A DNA stretch of 64,000 nucleotides from Terriglobus sp. TAA 43 (GTDB lineage: Bacteria > Acidobacteriota > Terriglobia > Terriglobales > Acidobacteriaceae): positions 248,001 to 312,000 of the forward strand of contig NZ_JUGR01000002.1 in assembly GCF_000800015.1 (NCBI RefSeq), written 5' to 3'. Positions 17,673 to 27,300 of the stretch are shown here, piece by piece (within the stretch, counting starts at the first letter, position 1; each line of letters begins with the position of its first letter). The position numbers and the translations under genes were made by a program. Below the pieces are notes generated by a model. It did not search any database. It saw only the letters and a program-made list of their open reading frames with translations, and was not told the origin of the DNA.

Positions 17673-19444
17673 CGTTCTTGCCTCGCAGAAGCGTTTTTGT
17701 ATCGAAATCCGCGATGAATCAAAGCTACGATGACGCTTGAAACGACAGCAAGTGCTGTGACCGCGATGATTGCCTGTCGAGCCGTTAGTAACTTGGCCAG
17801 AACTAAACTGCAAATAATGCCGCAACCACCGAGCACAAGCAGACCAACAAACAGGACCAACGCGAGTCGCGCATTGGCCCGGTCATAGCACCGCGAAGCG
17901 TCTTCAAGGCCCAGGTGATCAAGCTGTATTTTGAGTTGCCCCTGCGCAAGTTGCGTGAACGTGGTCCGCAGCGTTGCAGAAAAATCCTGAAACCGCAGGA
18001 GAGTTCCCAGACCAATCCCGTAGTCCTGATGAGCGTTCGCATCCTGTGGCAATACAGCCGGCTGGTTTTGACGAAGCAATGGCATTGCAATGGGAATCAG
18101 ATCAAAAGCAGGATCGAGATTCTTGCCAACACTGTCTGCCGTTGCCAACACCTTAAAGGCCAGATAGAAACCGCGCGGCAAGATAAGTCGGTATTTCCCC
18201 GTGATTGCCAAAATATCCGCGAGCAGCCGGGGTACGGCAACAGCATGCGTGGTTCGATGACTCGCAAGAAAACGCCGCATGTCCTCACGCAGCGCAGCAA
18301 CATCAATGCTTCCGGTCGAATCCGCAAGCGCGAGGACGGATGCCGTCGCTGATTCCGCATCCTGTTGCAACAAGCTGTACAGCAGCGTGTTCACGCACCC
18401 ACGTTCCTGAGGGCCAAGCTCTCCTACCAGGCCAAGGTCATAGAACCCGATCGTGCCGTCCTTCGAGACGATCACATTATCCGCATGTGGATCGCCGTGA
18501 AAGAACCCGAAGCAGAATATCTGCCGCAGTAACGTTCTCGCGAAGGCCTGCGCCGCTGCCTTATTGAAGGGCGTATAGCCCTTAAGATCCGCTAACTTCG
18601 TCCCCGGTTCATACGTTGTTGTAAGAACGTGGCGCGCAGAATGGGAACGAATGACGCGCGGAACACGGATGCTGGAGTCATGTTCGAATTGCCAGGCAAA
18701 CCGGTCAAGATTGTTTGCCTCCAGTTCATAATCCAACTCAGACTGGACGTCGTTCATAAAGTCGGAGACGAGTCGGGCCGCGGAATCACCGTCGTTGCCG
18801 TGCTTCATACGAAGAATCAATTGTTGGATGATCGCTGTATCGCAGTGCAGCAGCTCTTCAAGGCCTTTTCCCTGCACTTTCACTGCGACTTCCATGCCAT
18901 CCTTCAACCACGCACGATGCACCTGTCCGATAGAGCCTGAGGCGATGGGTGCGCTCTCAATGCGCTCAAAGAGTGTAGTAATCGTGCCTTTGAGTTCCTC
19001 CTCGATGACAGCTTGGGCAACTGCAAAGGGAAATGGCGTGGTTTCGTCCTGTAGCTTGGCCAGTTCGTCGCGGAACGGTTTACTTAGAATTTCATCGCGC
19101 GTGGAAAGTAGCTGGCCGAACTTGATAAACGCGGGTCCAAGTTCACAGAGCGCGTCACGCACAGTTTTTGGTGAAACGCGTGGCGAGAATCTACCACGGG
19201 CAAGGTTCTCAAACATCTCAGAGAGGCCATACCGCACCAGAATTGCGAGCACGTCGCGGTAGCGTCCACGGCTGCGCGCATCAAGTATTCCGGTGATAGG
19301 TTCTGCCACGGCCAATGTAAAGCCTCTTGCAGGGGAAAATGTGCTGTGGGGGCCAAGATTATCACCAATTTCGGGCCCTAAAAGTAAATTGTGAAATCTG
19401 TTGTTGTCGTGGGATGAGTGCGCATATACTCCGGGCAGAATCAA
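17669..19444 (-). CDS. ABC1/UbiB/AarF-family atypical protein kinase-like protein
   Basis: About 591 residues. The family hallmarks are present: the KxGQ motif 'FIKFGQLLSTR' (Lys108-Gln111), the Ala/Gly-rich nucleotide loop 'APIASGSIGQVHRA', 'VAVKVQGKG' and the catalytic 'HGDPHADNV' near residue 317 with 'GFYDLGLVG'. Two C-terminal membrane helices follow ('LALVLFVGLLVLGGCGIICSL' region and 'AIIAVTALAVVSSVIVALI'). Family members act as ATPases/kinases needed for ubiquinone and other isoprenoid-lipid pathways; in plastids ABC1 kinases coat plastoglobules. The exact start is unsure because the first ~45 residues are atypical and TTG/GTG codons near residue 44 are possible. It is the first gene of a four-gene overlapping operon, and its 5' end carries the promoter of the divergent operon. 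Confidence 0.88.
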   Translation of the reverse strand: MILPGVYAHSSHDNNRFHNLLLGPEIGDNLGPHSTFSPARGFTLAVAEPITGILDARSRGRYRDVLAILVRYGLSEMFENLARGRFSPRVSPKTVRDALCELGPAFIKFGQLLSTRDEILSKPFRDELAKLQDETTPFPFAVAQAVIEEELKGTITTLFERIESAPIASGSIGQVHRAWLKDGMEVAVKVQGKGLEELLHCDTAIIQQLILRMKHGNDGDSAARLVSDFMNDVQSELDYELEANNLDRFAWQFEHDSSIRVPRVIRSHSARHVLTTTYEPGTKLADLKGYTPFNKAAAQAFARTLLRQIFCFGFFHGDPHADNVIVSKDGTIGFYDLGLVGELGPQERGCVNTLLYSLLQQDAESATASVLALADSTGSIDVAALREDMRRFLASHRTTHAVAVPRLLADILAITGKYRLILPRGFYLAFKVLATADSVGKNLDPAFDLIPIAMPLLRQNQPAVLPQDANAHQDYGIGLGTLLRFQDFSATLRTTFTQLAQGQLKIQLDHLGLEDASRCYDRANARLALVLFVGLLVLGGCGIICSLVLAKLLTARQAIIAVTALAVVSSVIVALIHRGFRYKNASARQER

Positions 19445-19467
19445 GACGCACTGAAAAGGCGGATTCT

Positions 19468-19911
19468 ATGTCTAAGGGCGGCACCCCCACAATTCCCAAC
19501 GACTACACGTATTCCATTGGCGGCACTGGAACTACTCTGTCTGTCGATTACGGGCTGGACAACATCCATGTGAAAGAACTGCCCACGCTGGAAGTTGGCG
19601 TGACCGCGTTCCCTGAGGTTACGGGCAACGCAAACATCGCGATTAAAGAGCTGCCTCCCATCGTTTCTACCGTGACGACCCTGTCCACAGTGAATACGAC
19701 GTCGAGTGTGGCAATTACAGAAATTCCGCCCATCACGACGAATCTGAATATCGCTGTCACCGAGATACCGGAGCAGCGCATTCACTATCCGGCTCACTAC
19801 CAGCTTGGGTTCAGTCTCCTGGGCATGGAGATTTGGGGCCTCTCGCTCTGCGGTGAGGCACAGGTCATCAACGAAAAGTACGTTCCGCGTAGAACCGAGA
19901 TTTGCCGTTAG
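19468..19911 (+). CDS. ELP/EIP-repeat protein of unknown function
   Basis: A 147-residue protein with four imperfect repeats of about 17-25 residues centred on 'I.[VI].E[LI]P': 'NIHVKELPTLEVGVT', 'NIAIKELPPIVSTVT', 'SVAITEIPPITTNLN' and 'NIAVTEIPEQRIHYP'. A conserved-looking tail follows ('HYQLGFSLLGMEIWGLSLCG' then 'VPRRTEIC'). The regular strand-turn pattern suggests a short beta-solenoid or extended beta structure. There is no signal peptide. ATG at 19468 with AAGG upstream is preferred; an upstream in-frame ATG at 19327 would lie inside the divergent UbiB-like gene. It is the first gene of a four-gene rightward operon. Confidence 0.68.
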   Translation: MSKGGTPTIPNDYTYSIGGTGTTLSVDYGLDNIHVKELPTLEVGVTAFPEVTGNANIAIKELPPIVSTVTTLSTVNTTSSVAITEIPPITTNLNIAVTEIPEQRIHYPAHYQLGFSLLGMEIWGLSLCGEAQVINEKYVPRRTEICR

Positions 19912-19924
19912 AGCAGGAGTTCCA

Positions 19925-20719
19925 ATGGCCGAGTCAGTGATTCAGTACGCCAATGTTGACCCGAAAGGCGTCGTCTTTTACGGCCCGCCAAAGATGCTGC
20001 GTGGCACGTTACCGTTGGTCAATCCTACCGATCAGAAATTGAAGATGCAGTCGCTGGCTGTCACCACAGATACATTGCGTGGACCTGCATCACTGCCGTT
20101 GCAAACCATCGCTGTAGGTGTACGGCTCATGCCTGGGGAACAGGCTGCGGTGCGCAGCACAATTCAATTGGACCCGCAGACCGCTCCCGGAACGTACTCT
20201 TTCAGCGTCGATGTCTCCGGCACATCCGTTCCGGTGACAGCACATGTCACGGAGGTCGTCGACTTCCGCATCGAGCCGGCAGCCGTGACACTGCTCGCTG
20301 GATCGGAGAACTCGTTCGAACGGACCTTCGTCATTGAGAATGCAGGCAATGTTCCGCTGCCGCTCGGCGAGCGGTGTGAAGCGCCATTGACCGATTCGAT
20401 CGACCTTAAGACATCCATGCTGCATGGCCTTAGCAATGCCGGCGATGCGGAAGTGAAAGAGAAAGTGAATGCATGGTTGAAGGACTGGGGCGAGCGCATG
20501 CCCGGCATGCTCGTTGTCCTTCGCGACCCGATCGTACTGAGCCCTGGCAACAAAATGACTGCAACGGCGACGTTCCAACTGCCGGATACTTTGCAGCCAT
20601 TCCGTTGCTACACGGCAAATTTGCAGCTTTACAACGCATTTCTTACCGTGACGGTCTACACAACGCGCAACGTGAACGCATCCAGTAAGAAGAAACGGGG
20701 GAATGAAGATGGCGTGTAG
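19925..20719 (+). CDS. Beta-sandwich (Ig-like) protein of unknown function
   Basis: A 264-residue protein with no signal peptide. It begins 'MAESVIQYANVDPKGVVFYG' and contains strand-rich segments typical of Ig-like or CARDB-like domains. Examples are 'MPGEQAAVRSTIQLDPQTA', 'GTYSFSVDVSGTSVPVTAHV', 'SFERTFVIENAGNVPLPL' and 'NKMTATATFQLPDTLQPF'. A short helical insertion lies between ('AEVKEKVNAWLKDWGERMPG'). GGAG seven bases before the ATG at 19925 supports this start. The gap from the previous gene is 13 bases and the 3' end overlaps the next gene, so the operon is tight. It shares the beta-sandwich theme with the next two proteins. Function is unknown. Confidence 0.68.
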   Translation: MAESVIQYANVDPKGVVFYGPPKMLRGTLPLVNPTDQKLKMQSLAVTTDTLRGPASLPLQTIAVGVRLMPGEQAAVRSTIQLDPQTAPGTYSFSVDVSGTSVPVTAHVTEVVDFRIEPAAVTLLAGSENSFERTFVIENAGNVPLPLGERCEAPLTDSIDLKTSMLHGLSNAGDAEVKEKVNAWLKDWGERMPGMLVVLRDPIVLSPGNKMTATATFQLPDTLQPFRCYTANLQLYNAFLTVTVYTTRNVNASSKKKRGNEDGV

Positions 20720-21458
20720 CGAATCCAGTGTCTCCAATCCAATGACTCAGGCCAGCCAGCAGGGCATGCAGTGGTTCACTGATTACACAAAGATGAACCT
20801 CCAGATGGCGCAAACTGCGTCGCAGATGCTGACGCCGGTGATGTCTGCCTGGATGAGTTGGTATCAGTCGCTGCTGCCTTCGCAGTTGAGCGACCTCACC
20901 AAGTCAACGAGCGACACACTGATGTCCATGGCGAAATCAGCCATGTGCGACATTCCATCCACGGTCTGTCCTCCTAAGTGCGCATGCGATATTGAGTGGT
21001 CAGCCTACCCCGGCGAAACCCGTAAAACGACTGTGAAGATCAGGAACACCTCCAAAGACACGATTGAATACACCTTTGTTGGCAAGCCCTTTACACATTG
21101 CGATAAGACACTCGATCTGATTCCTGAGATCAACACCCAGTCCGTCACTGCTGCGCCGGGCGAGACAGTAAGTGTGACGATCGGCGTCACAGTGAGCGAA
21201 CAATTCCAGAGCGGCGTCGCGTACCAGTCAGAAGTTCTGGTGCGCGGCAAGTATGAGCGCTGCATCAAGATCAAGCTAAGCGTGGCCTGTGGCTGCGACG
21301 ATGCATGCAGCTTCGACCAGGGCGACATCCCCTACCACGTGCGCCCGGACAACTGGTACAAACACTTCCAGTGCAGTGAGCCGTGCTTTGAAGCGATCCA
21401 GCCGGGGCGCACCACGACAGGCGTCAATGGGACGGACGTTGCCGGAGTGAAGTCTTGA
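20709..21458 (+). CDS. Phasin-like helix plus Cys-rich beta-sandwich protein
   Basis: A 249-residue protein. Residues about 10-75 form Met/Gln-rich amphipathic helices ('MQWFTDYTKMNLQMAQTASQ', 'VMSAWMSWYQSLLPSQLSDL') resembling the surface helices of polyhydroxyalkanoate granule phasins. Next come a Cys-rich segment ('CDIPSTVCPPKCACDIEW') and a beta-sandwich ('GETRKTTVKIRNTSKDTIEY', 'GETVSVTIGVTVSEQFQSG'). The C-terminus holds further cysteines ('CGCDDACSFD', 'CSEPCF'). Two ATGs compete, at 20703 and 20709; the purine-rich GGGGG upstream is spaced correctly for 20709. It overlaps both neighbours. The cysteines could bind metal or form crosslinks. The phasin resemblance is by pattern, not by a search. 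Confidence 0.66.
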   Translation: MACSESSVSNPMTQASQQGMQWFTDYTKMNLQMAQTASQMLTPVMSAWMSWYQSLLPSQLSDLTKSTSDTLMSMAKSAMCDIPSTVCPPKCACDIEWSAYPGETRKTTVKIRNTSKDTIEYTFVGKPFTHCDKTLDLIPEINTQSVTAAPGETVSVTIGVTVSEQFQSGVAYQSEVLVRGKYERCIKIKLSVACGCDDACSFDQGDIPYHVRPDNWYKHFQCSEPCFEAIQPGRTTTGVNGTDVAGVKS

Positions 21459-22159
21459 CGAATAGCTCTCAAACGCTTGCAGACGCTTTGAAAGCTCTTG
21501 AAGGTCAGGTCGTTGAGTCGTATGTTGACGGCTGGAAGAGCTATTGGAAGCTTGTGACCGACGTTGCGCGCGATCCATCGTCGTTGCAGGCAGCACAAAA
21601 GGAATATCTGAACCACGTGGTTCAGACAGTACCGGGAAATGTCTCGAAAACTTTTCAGGCTGGTGCGCGGGTGTACGGGGCTCTTGTGCAATCCGGCGGC
21701 CAGCTTGCCAGCGAACTCTACACGCGCACCGCACAGGACGTGACCAAAGCAGCAACTGCAGCTGCGACAACCGCAGAGACGGTAGCTGCACGCGTCGCGG
21801 AGCCAGTTGCGCCCTCAGAATTCATCTTTGAGGGGTACGCAGAGGAAACACTTAGCAAGAGATTTCTTGTGTCGAACAAATCACCACAACCGGTCAGCGT
21901 TGCTCTCGAGATCTCGAGCTTCACGCCCGATACAGAAGGCGCTTCGGTTCAGGTCAACGTCACGCCACAAACATTTTCTCTTGGCACCAATGAAGAGAAC
22001 GTAGTGACGTGCGCGGTGACGATCCCTGCCTCTCTTACGCCAATGCAGGACCACCGAGCAGTGCTTTCCGCACCCGGCTTACCTTCTTTAAGCATCGGCC
22101 TGCATGTTCGCAGCATGGGTGAACGGGACGTTGTGGTTGAAGATGCCCCACCGGGCTGA
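21455..22159 (+). CDS. Phasin-like helix plus beta-sandwich protein (TTG start)
   Basis: A 234-residue protein. Residues about 5-105 are helical and phasin-like ('VESYVDGWKSYWKLVTDVAR', 'NVSKTFQAGARVYGALVQSG', then an Ala/Thr-rich stretch 'VTKAATAAATTAETVAARV'). A beta-sandwich follows ('FIFEGYAEETLSKRFLVSNK', 'VALEISSFTPDTEGASVQVN'). The start is TTG at 21455, overlapping the previous stop as TTGA, with GGAG nine bases upstream. It is the last gene of the four-gene operon. With the preceding gene it forms a pair of helix-plus-sandwich proteins that could coat an intracellular granule or lipid body. That role is hypothetical. Confidence 0.68.
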   Translation: MTNSSQTLADALKALEGQVVESYVDGWKSYWKLVTDVARDPSSLQAAQKEYLNHVVQTVPGNVSKTFQAGARVYGALVQSGGQLASELYTRTAQDVTKAATAAATTAETVAARVAEPVAPSEFIFEGYAEETLSKRFLVSNKSPQPVSVALEISSFTPDTEGASVQVNVTPQTFSLGTNEENVVTCAVTIPASLTPMQDHRAVLSAPGLPSLSIGLHVRSMGERDVVVEDAPPG

Positions 22160-22171
22160 TCCGCTCTGGCG

Positions 22172-22741
22172 CTAGAAGAGGCAGAGCGCGAGGGATGTAG
22201 CAACAAACGATCCGACGCCAATCCCTGCAACGAGATCCGAAGGATAGTGCTGGCCACTTGCGACACGAGCCCAGCACAGCAGCAACAACCCGAGCACCAG
22301 CTCCGGGATAGCTCCATGATGCCGCCAACAGAGCAATAGGCCGACCACAGATAAGGTCATGCAGTGACCGCTGGGAAACGAGTACTGATCCAGACAGCGG
22401 CCGCGGTACGGGATGTCTGTAGCGAATTGAAAGGGCCGTTCGCGAGCAATGCGTGGCTTGGTGGAACCGTACAACAGATGTGCTACAGAAACGCCCATCG
22501 CGAGTGCGAATAGTAGCTTCCACTCATGCAGCACGATCACCCACAGCGCCAGCGGTGCATAGATCCAGCCGTTGCACACCTGATTGGTAACGTCTGCAAG
22601 CAGACGGATTGGCCTAGGTTCTGAGAGCCGCACCAGCTTCACCACCCACGGTATTTCCCTGTGATTCATGCGCAGGAATAACGCATCAATCCGAGCACGA
22701 GACGAGGATGTGAGTGGGGCTAGAGCGTTCGTGGAAGACAT
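22172..22741 (-). CDS. PAP2-superfamily membrane phosphatase
   Basis: A 189-residue polytopic protein with the three phosphatase motifs of the PAP2/acid phosphatase family: 'KPRIARERP' (KxxxxxxRP), 'PSGH', and 'RVASGQHYPSDL' (Arg, His, Asp). Several hydrophobic helices surround them ('IYAPLALWVIVLHEWKLLF', 'LVLGLLLLCWARV'). Family members dephosphorylate phosphatidic acid, undecaprenyl pyrophosphate or related lipid phosphates at the membrane. It is convergent with the phasin-like operon (12 bases between stops). A short CGCTCTG/CAGAGCG inverted repeat at 22162-22188 spans this junction and could be a weak terminator. Confidence 0.9.
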   Translation of the reverse strand: MSSTNALAPLTSSSRARIDALFLRMNHREIPWVVKLVRLSEPRPIRLLADVTNQVCNGWIYAPLALWVIVLHEWKLLFALAMGVSVAHLLYGSTKPRIARERPFQFATDIPYRGRCLDQYSFPSGHCMTLSVVGLLLCWRHHGAIPELVLGLLLLCWARVASGQHYPSDLVAGIGVGSFVATSLALCLF

Positions 22742-22898
22742 CGTCTTTCACCTGGCACTTGCGGGGATCGGTGCTGTTGCCGCGATGCTACACCCGCCTC
22801 AATTCCCGGAACAAGCACAAAACGTGCCCAATCGAAATCAGGCGTTGCCGACGGATCTCACATTGTCAGTGGTGGAATGTGGGTGGTAGCTTTTTGGC

Positions 22899-24230
22899 GT
22901 GGAAGTTTCAGAACCAGTTGCGCCTCTTGCTGACGGGCAGGATCGACTGCTTGTGCAGGAAGTACTGGGCAGCAAGAGCTTCGAACGCACTACATCCCTG
23001 CGACGTTTGCTGGAATACCTATGGGTGCATCGGAGCGAAGAAATCAATGAATACGCCATTGCAACGGAGGCGTTAAGCCGTGCCTCCGATTTCGATTCAA
23101 AGATTGATGCAACAGTTCGCGTCCAAATTGGACGTCTTCGGCGAAATCTCTACCGCTTCTACAGTGAAGAGGGCCCTCACCACGTTTGGCGACTGACGAT
23201 CCCCGTGGGTTCACACGAACTCCGTTTTGTACCAGCCTCTGAAGCGGAGCTACAAACCGCTTCATTCATCGATACGAGCGCCAGTCTGGCACCATCGGTG
23301 ACGCCCCTCGTGGAATCTCCACGCCCGTGGATTTCCGCTCCCATAGGCTATGTGCTGCTCGCCTGTGTGCTGGTGTGTACCGCCTTGCTAGCCGCAGATC
23401 TGCTTCGGCGCACCTCGAATTCACCTTCAGCCGAACGCATGGACACCCCACAGTTCTGGAAAACATTCCTGAACAATGGCAAAAGCACTCGTTTCGTTCT
23501 GCCTGCGCCCATTTTCTTTTCCGTACAAGCGACGCCGGGGCACACGGTGATGCTGCGCGACATCTTCGTGAATTCACCTTCGGAGTGGAATCGTTCACAG
23601 GTGCTGACAGAGGTGTTTGGAAAAACGGAAAACCCCAAAATATGGCAGGGATATACCGTGGCTTCGGACACCTTCGCCTCACTGCAACTGGCGCGTTTTC
23701 TGGATCGCTACGGCGTCCACACCAGCTTTTCCAGCTCCGCCGACCCACCCCGGGAAATTCTTGACCACGAGAACATCATCGCCTTCGGCACGTCGAGCTC
23801 GCTTGCATCCTTCCAAGCCGACGTGGATCGCCTCAGCTTCCGGTTAGCGCCCCATGAGGTGAAAGTGACAGATTTACTCAGCCCCGCGGATCACCCGCAG
23901 GAGTTTCTGGCAACCCACGAAGGGACGGACCGCGACATCGTTCCCGGCATCGTTGCCGTGCTTCCCCATGGGGACGCAGGCGGAAGAATCATGCTGGTGC
24001 AGGGAGCCCAGACCCGAGCCATCATCTCCTACCTGACTTCCGAGGAAGGTATGAAGGAGATGGGTCAGGCGCTCGCAGGAATGAAGACACCCTACTTCGA
24101 AGCGGTGCTGTTGTCTGAAGTAAACCGCGGAGCCCCGCTGCAAAGCCGCCTGGGAACCGTTCGCGCTTTCGTGGAGCGATCACCCGAAACGATGGCAAAG
24201 CTACTGCAAGTTAAACAAAACATTAAGTAA
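22899..24230 (+). CDS. Membrane-anchored DNA-binding-type regulator (single transmembrane helix)
   Basis: A 443-residue protein starting with GTG. The N-terminal ~110 residues carry a pattern common in acidobacterial regulators: 'LRRLLEYLWVHRSEEINEYA', 'SDFDSKIDATVRVQIGRLRR' and 'LTIPVGSHELRFVP'. It resembles a winged-helix/transcriptional-regulator-like domain often annotated as adenylate-cyclase-associated. A single membrane helix lies at about 147-168 ('APIGYVLLACVLVCTALLAA'), followed by a ~270-residue likely periplasmic part. The topology is ToxR/CadC-like. It is directly upstream of the Oar-like receptor on the same strand (113 bases), suggesting it may regulate that unit. Start choice is tentative: no strong Shine-Dalgarno is seen. 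Confidence 0.72.
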   Translation: MEVSEPVAPLADGQDRLLVQEVLGSKSFERTTSLRRLLEYLWVHRSEEINEYAIATEALSRASDFDSKIDATVRVQIGRLRRNLYRFYSEEGPHHVWRLTIPVGSHELRFVPASEAELQTASFIDTSASLAPSVTPLVESPRPWISAPIGYVLLACVLVCTALLAADLLRRTSNSPSAERMDTPQFWKTFLNNGKSTRFVLPAPIFFSVQATPGHTVMLRDIFVNSPSEWNRSQVLTEVFGKTENPKIWQGYTVASDTFASLQLARFLDRYGVHTSFSSSADPPREILDHENIIAFGTSSSLASFQADVDRLSFRLAPHEVKVTDLLSPADHPQEFLATHEGTDRDIVPGIVAVLPHGDAGGRIMLVQGAQTRAIISYLTSEEGMKEMGQALAGMKTPYFEAVLLSEVNRGAPLQSRLGTVRAFVERSPETMAKLLQVKQNIK

Positions 24231-24343
24231 CAACGTTACATTTACGACCTGGAACTCCCCAACGCTGCTCGTGGGGTGGAATTCTTCCTGCCGTTCAGCG
24301 ACACAGCATTTCTGTGTGCCGCGTTTCAGGAGGCACCACCCAT

Positions 24344-27300
24344 ATGTTGATTTCCTCTCAGAGATTCGCTCCCAGAATCCTCCTAACAGCTGCTGCCGCG
24401 CTCTCTGTACCGGCTGCGATGATGGCTCAGACTGCGACCGCGACCATCACCGGCACTGTCACTGATGCCACCGGGGCCGTCGTGCCGGGCGCGCAGGTCA
24501 CCGTCGTCGCGCACGGGACAGGTCTTACCTACCAGGCCGCGAGTTCCTCGGATGGCAGCTACACTGTGCCTCTCTTGCCCGTCGGCAGCTACGACATCAC
24601 AATTGCGGCCGCAGGCTTCTCCGGCTTCAAACAAACCGGGATCACCCTTGATGTGGGGCAACGTTTCCGCGCTGATGCCTCGTTGAAGACTGGCGGATCG
24701 TCAGAGACGATCACGGTCACGTCGACCACCGCACCGTTGCAAACGGACGAATCCTCCGTCGGCAATGTCATCGAGGGCCGAGCCATCCAGGAGCTGCCAT
24801 TGAACGGACGCCAGCCGTTCACCCTGGTGCTGCTCGTGCCGGGCGTCCAAACTACATCCCGCGCCTCCAACGGCTTTGCCGATGCCAGCAACCAGGGCTT
24901 CTCCCGCCTGCGCATCAATGGCGGCTCGACACTCGGCAATCAATTCCTGCTCGACGGCGCCATGGACACGATTCCGACAATCAATGAGGTGTCCGTTGTC
25001 CCCATGGTGGATTCCATCGCCGAATTTCGCGTCATCACCAACACACCAGCCGCAGAGTTCGGTATGAGTTCCGGTGGATATGTGAATCTGGCCACCAAGA
25101 CCGGCACCAACGCCATCCACCTGACGGCATATGAATTCGTACGGAACGACATACTCAATTCCGTAAACCGATTCGCCACCAAAGACCCCGTCACCGGCCG
25201 CCTAAAACCGATCCTGCGCTACAACCAATTTGGTGGCACAGTCGGTGCACCAGTGCGCATTCCCTGGCTTTACAACGGCCATGACCGCACCTTCTTCTTC
25301 TTCGGCTATGAGCAGTGGCATCAGCGCAGCGCTTCGCTGCAACGTTCTACAGTGCCCACTGCCCTGCAGCGTTCGGGCGATTTCTCCCAGACCTACGCTA
25401 CTGCCACCTCAACAACTCCGATTCCTATTTACGATCCCTCAACCACAGTGGCGAATCCCGCAGGAAACGGCTTTATACGCACGCGGTTTGCAGGGAATAA
25501 GATCACCACGTTCGACCCTGTAGCGCAGGCGGTTCTTAAGTACTATCCCCAACCAAACATCGCTCCGGTGGACCCCAGGACCAACGCCAACAACTTCTAT
25601 TCGGAAGCCACAGGCGGAATCGATCAGGACATCATTGCCATTCGAGGCGATCACCGCATCAGCGATTCAGACAGTATCTTCGCCCGTTACGCCGGAAACC
25701 TGAATACGACACACACGGTGGGTTACGGGCTGGGTGACTCTGATCCACTTGCCCGTAACGACACACGTAAGAATTACAACTTCGCCGTGGGCGAGACGCA
25801 CACGTTCGCACCAACTTTGTTGAATGAATTTCGTGCCAGCTTTGTTCGCCAGAAGCTGACCTTCCTCGCCCCCTCATACAACAAAAACTATCCGCAGACA
25901 CTTGGCTTCCCTTCCATCATTCCGCAGACACTGTTTCCCTCCGTAGCCGTCAGCGGTCTGATTGCCGTTGGCCCAACGACCGGAACGTTCACGGCTGGAA
26001 ACCGCATTGGCACGGTGATTCAGTTTGCAGATAGCGTCTCCTGGATTCGCGGACGCCACAGCTTCAAATTCGGTGTAGAGGACCACATCACGCGCTACAA
26101 CCAGCTTGGCCAGATCTATCCTTCCGGCAACTTCAGTTTCACAGGTGCATACACGAACAATCCGCAATCGCCCGCAGGAACCGGCGTCGCCTTTGCTGAC
26201 TATCTTCTGGGACAGGTTGCGGGCGGCCAACTCACCATCAACCCCGCCTTCGCAACGAAGTCATGGGCAGGTGGCATTTTCGCGCAGGACGATTACAAAG
26301 TCACATCAAGGCTGACCTTCAACGTCGGCATTCGATATGACATTTCAGGTCCGCCAGTGGAACGTCATGGATGGTCCTCCACCTTTAATCCCTATCTCGT
26401 CAACTCGCAGACAGGCCTGCCTGGAGTAATGCAATACGCAGGTGTGAACGGCTCGCGCCTGTTCGTCCGCTACGACGCAAACAACATCGCTCCACGCTTT
26501 GGCTTTGCCTACTCCGCAGACGACAAGACAGTGATTCGAGGCGGTATAGCAATGATCTACAACCCCGTAGAATCCGCGGACATTCACCAGGTAACGAACA
26601 CGGGACTAGGCTTCTCTTCACAGACCACCTTCAGCGGCAACGGACCTTATTCGGCGTTCCAACTTTCCAAGGGACCCTCCGCACTCATTGCACCTACTGG
26701 AGCAGCCGGCGGTCCAACTGCCTATCGCGGACAGAGCGTTTTCTTTCAGAATCCTCATGCTCCCACGCCCTATTCCCTGCAATGGAACTTCGCTGTGCAG
26801 CGTCAGCTCCCGGGCGGCTGGACTGCATCCGCGGCATACGTGGGCAACAAGGGAACGCATCTGTTGGGCGGCAACTACAACATCAACACGCTGAACCCCG
26901 CGTACTACGCACAGTACGGCACCAGATTGCAGAATCAGGTGACCAATCCGTTCTACGGCAAGATCACGACCGGAACTCTCTCCGGTACAACCATCTCGCA
27001 GTCGCAAGCGCTGCTGCCTTTACCCGATTACCTCAGCGTCACTACGTTGGCACGCCATGGGGCCATGAGCATTTATCACGCGCTGCAGGCTACCGCAGAA
27101 CATCGTTACTCGCACGGCCTCACGCTGCTACTGGCCTACTCGAAAAGTAAGTTAATTAACGACTCCACGTCATCGGATTCCGGTGAGAGCGCAGATGGCG
27201 TCTACCGCGATCCCATCTATCGCCCCTATCTGGAGCGCTCCCTTGATCCGAATGATACGTCGCAGAACCTTTCTGCTTCGGGCGTGTGGGAGCTTCCCAT

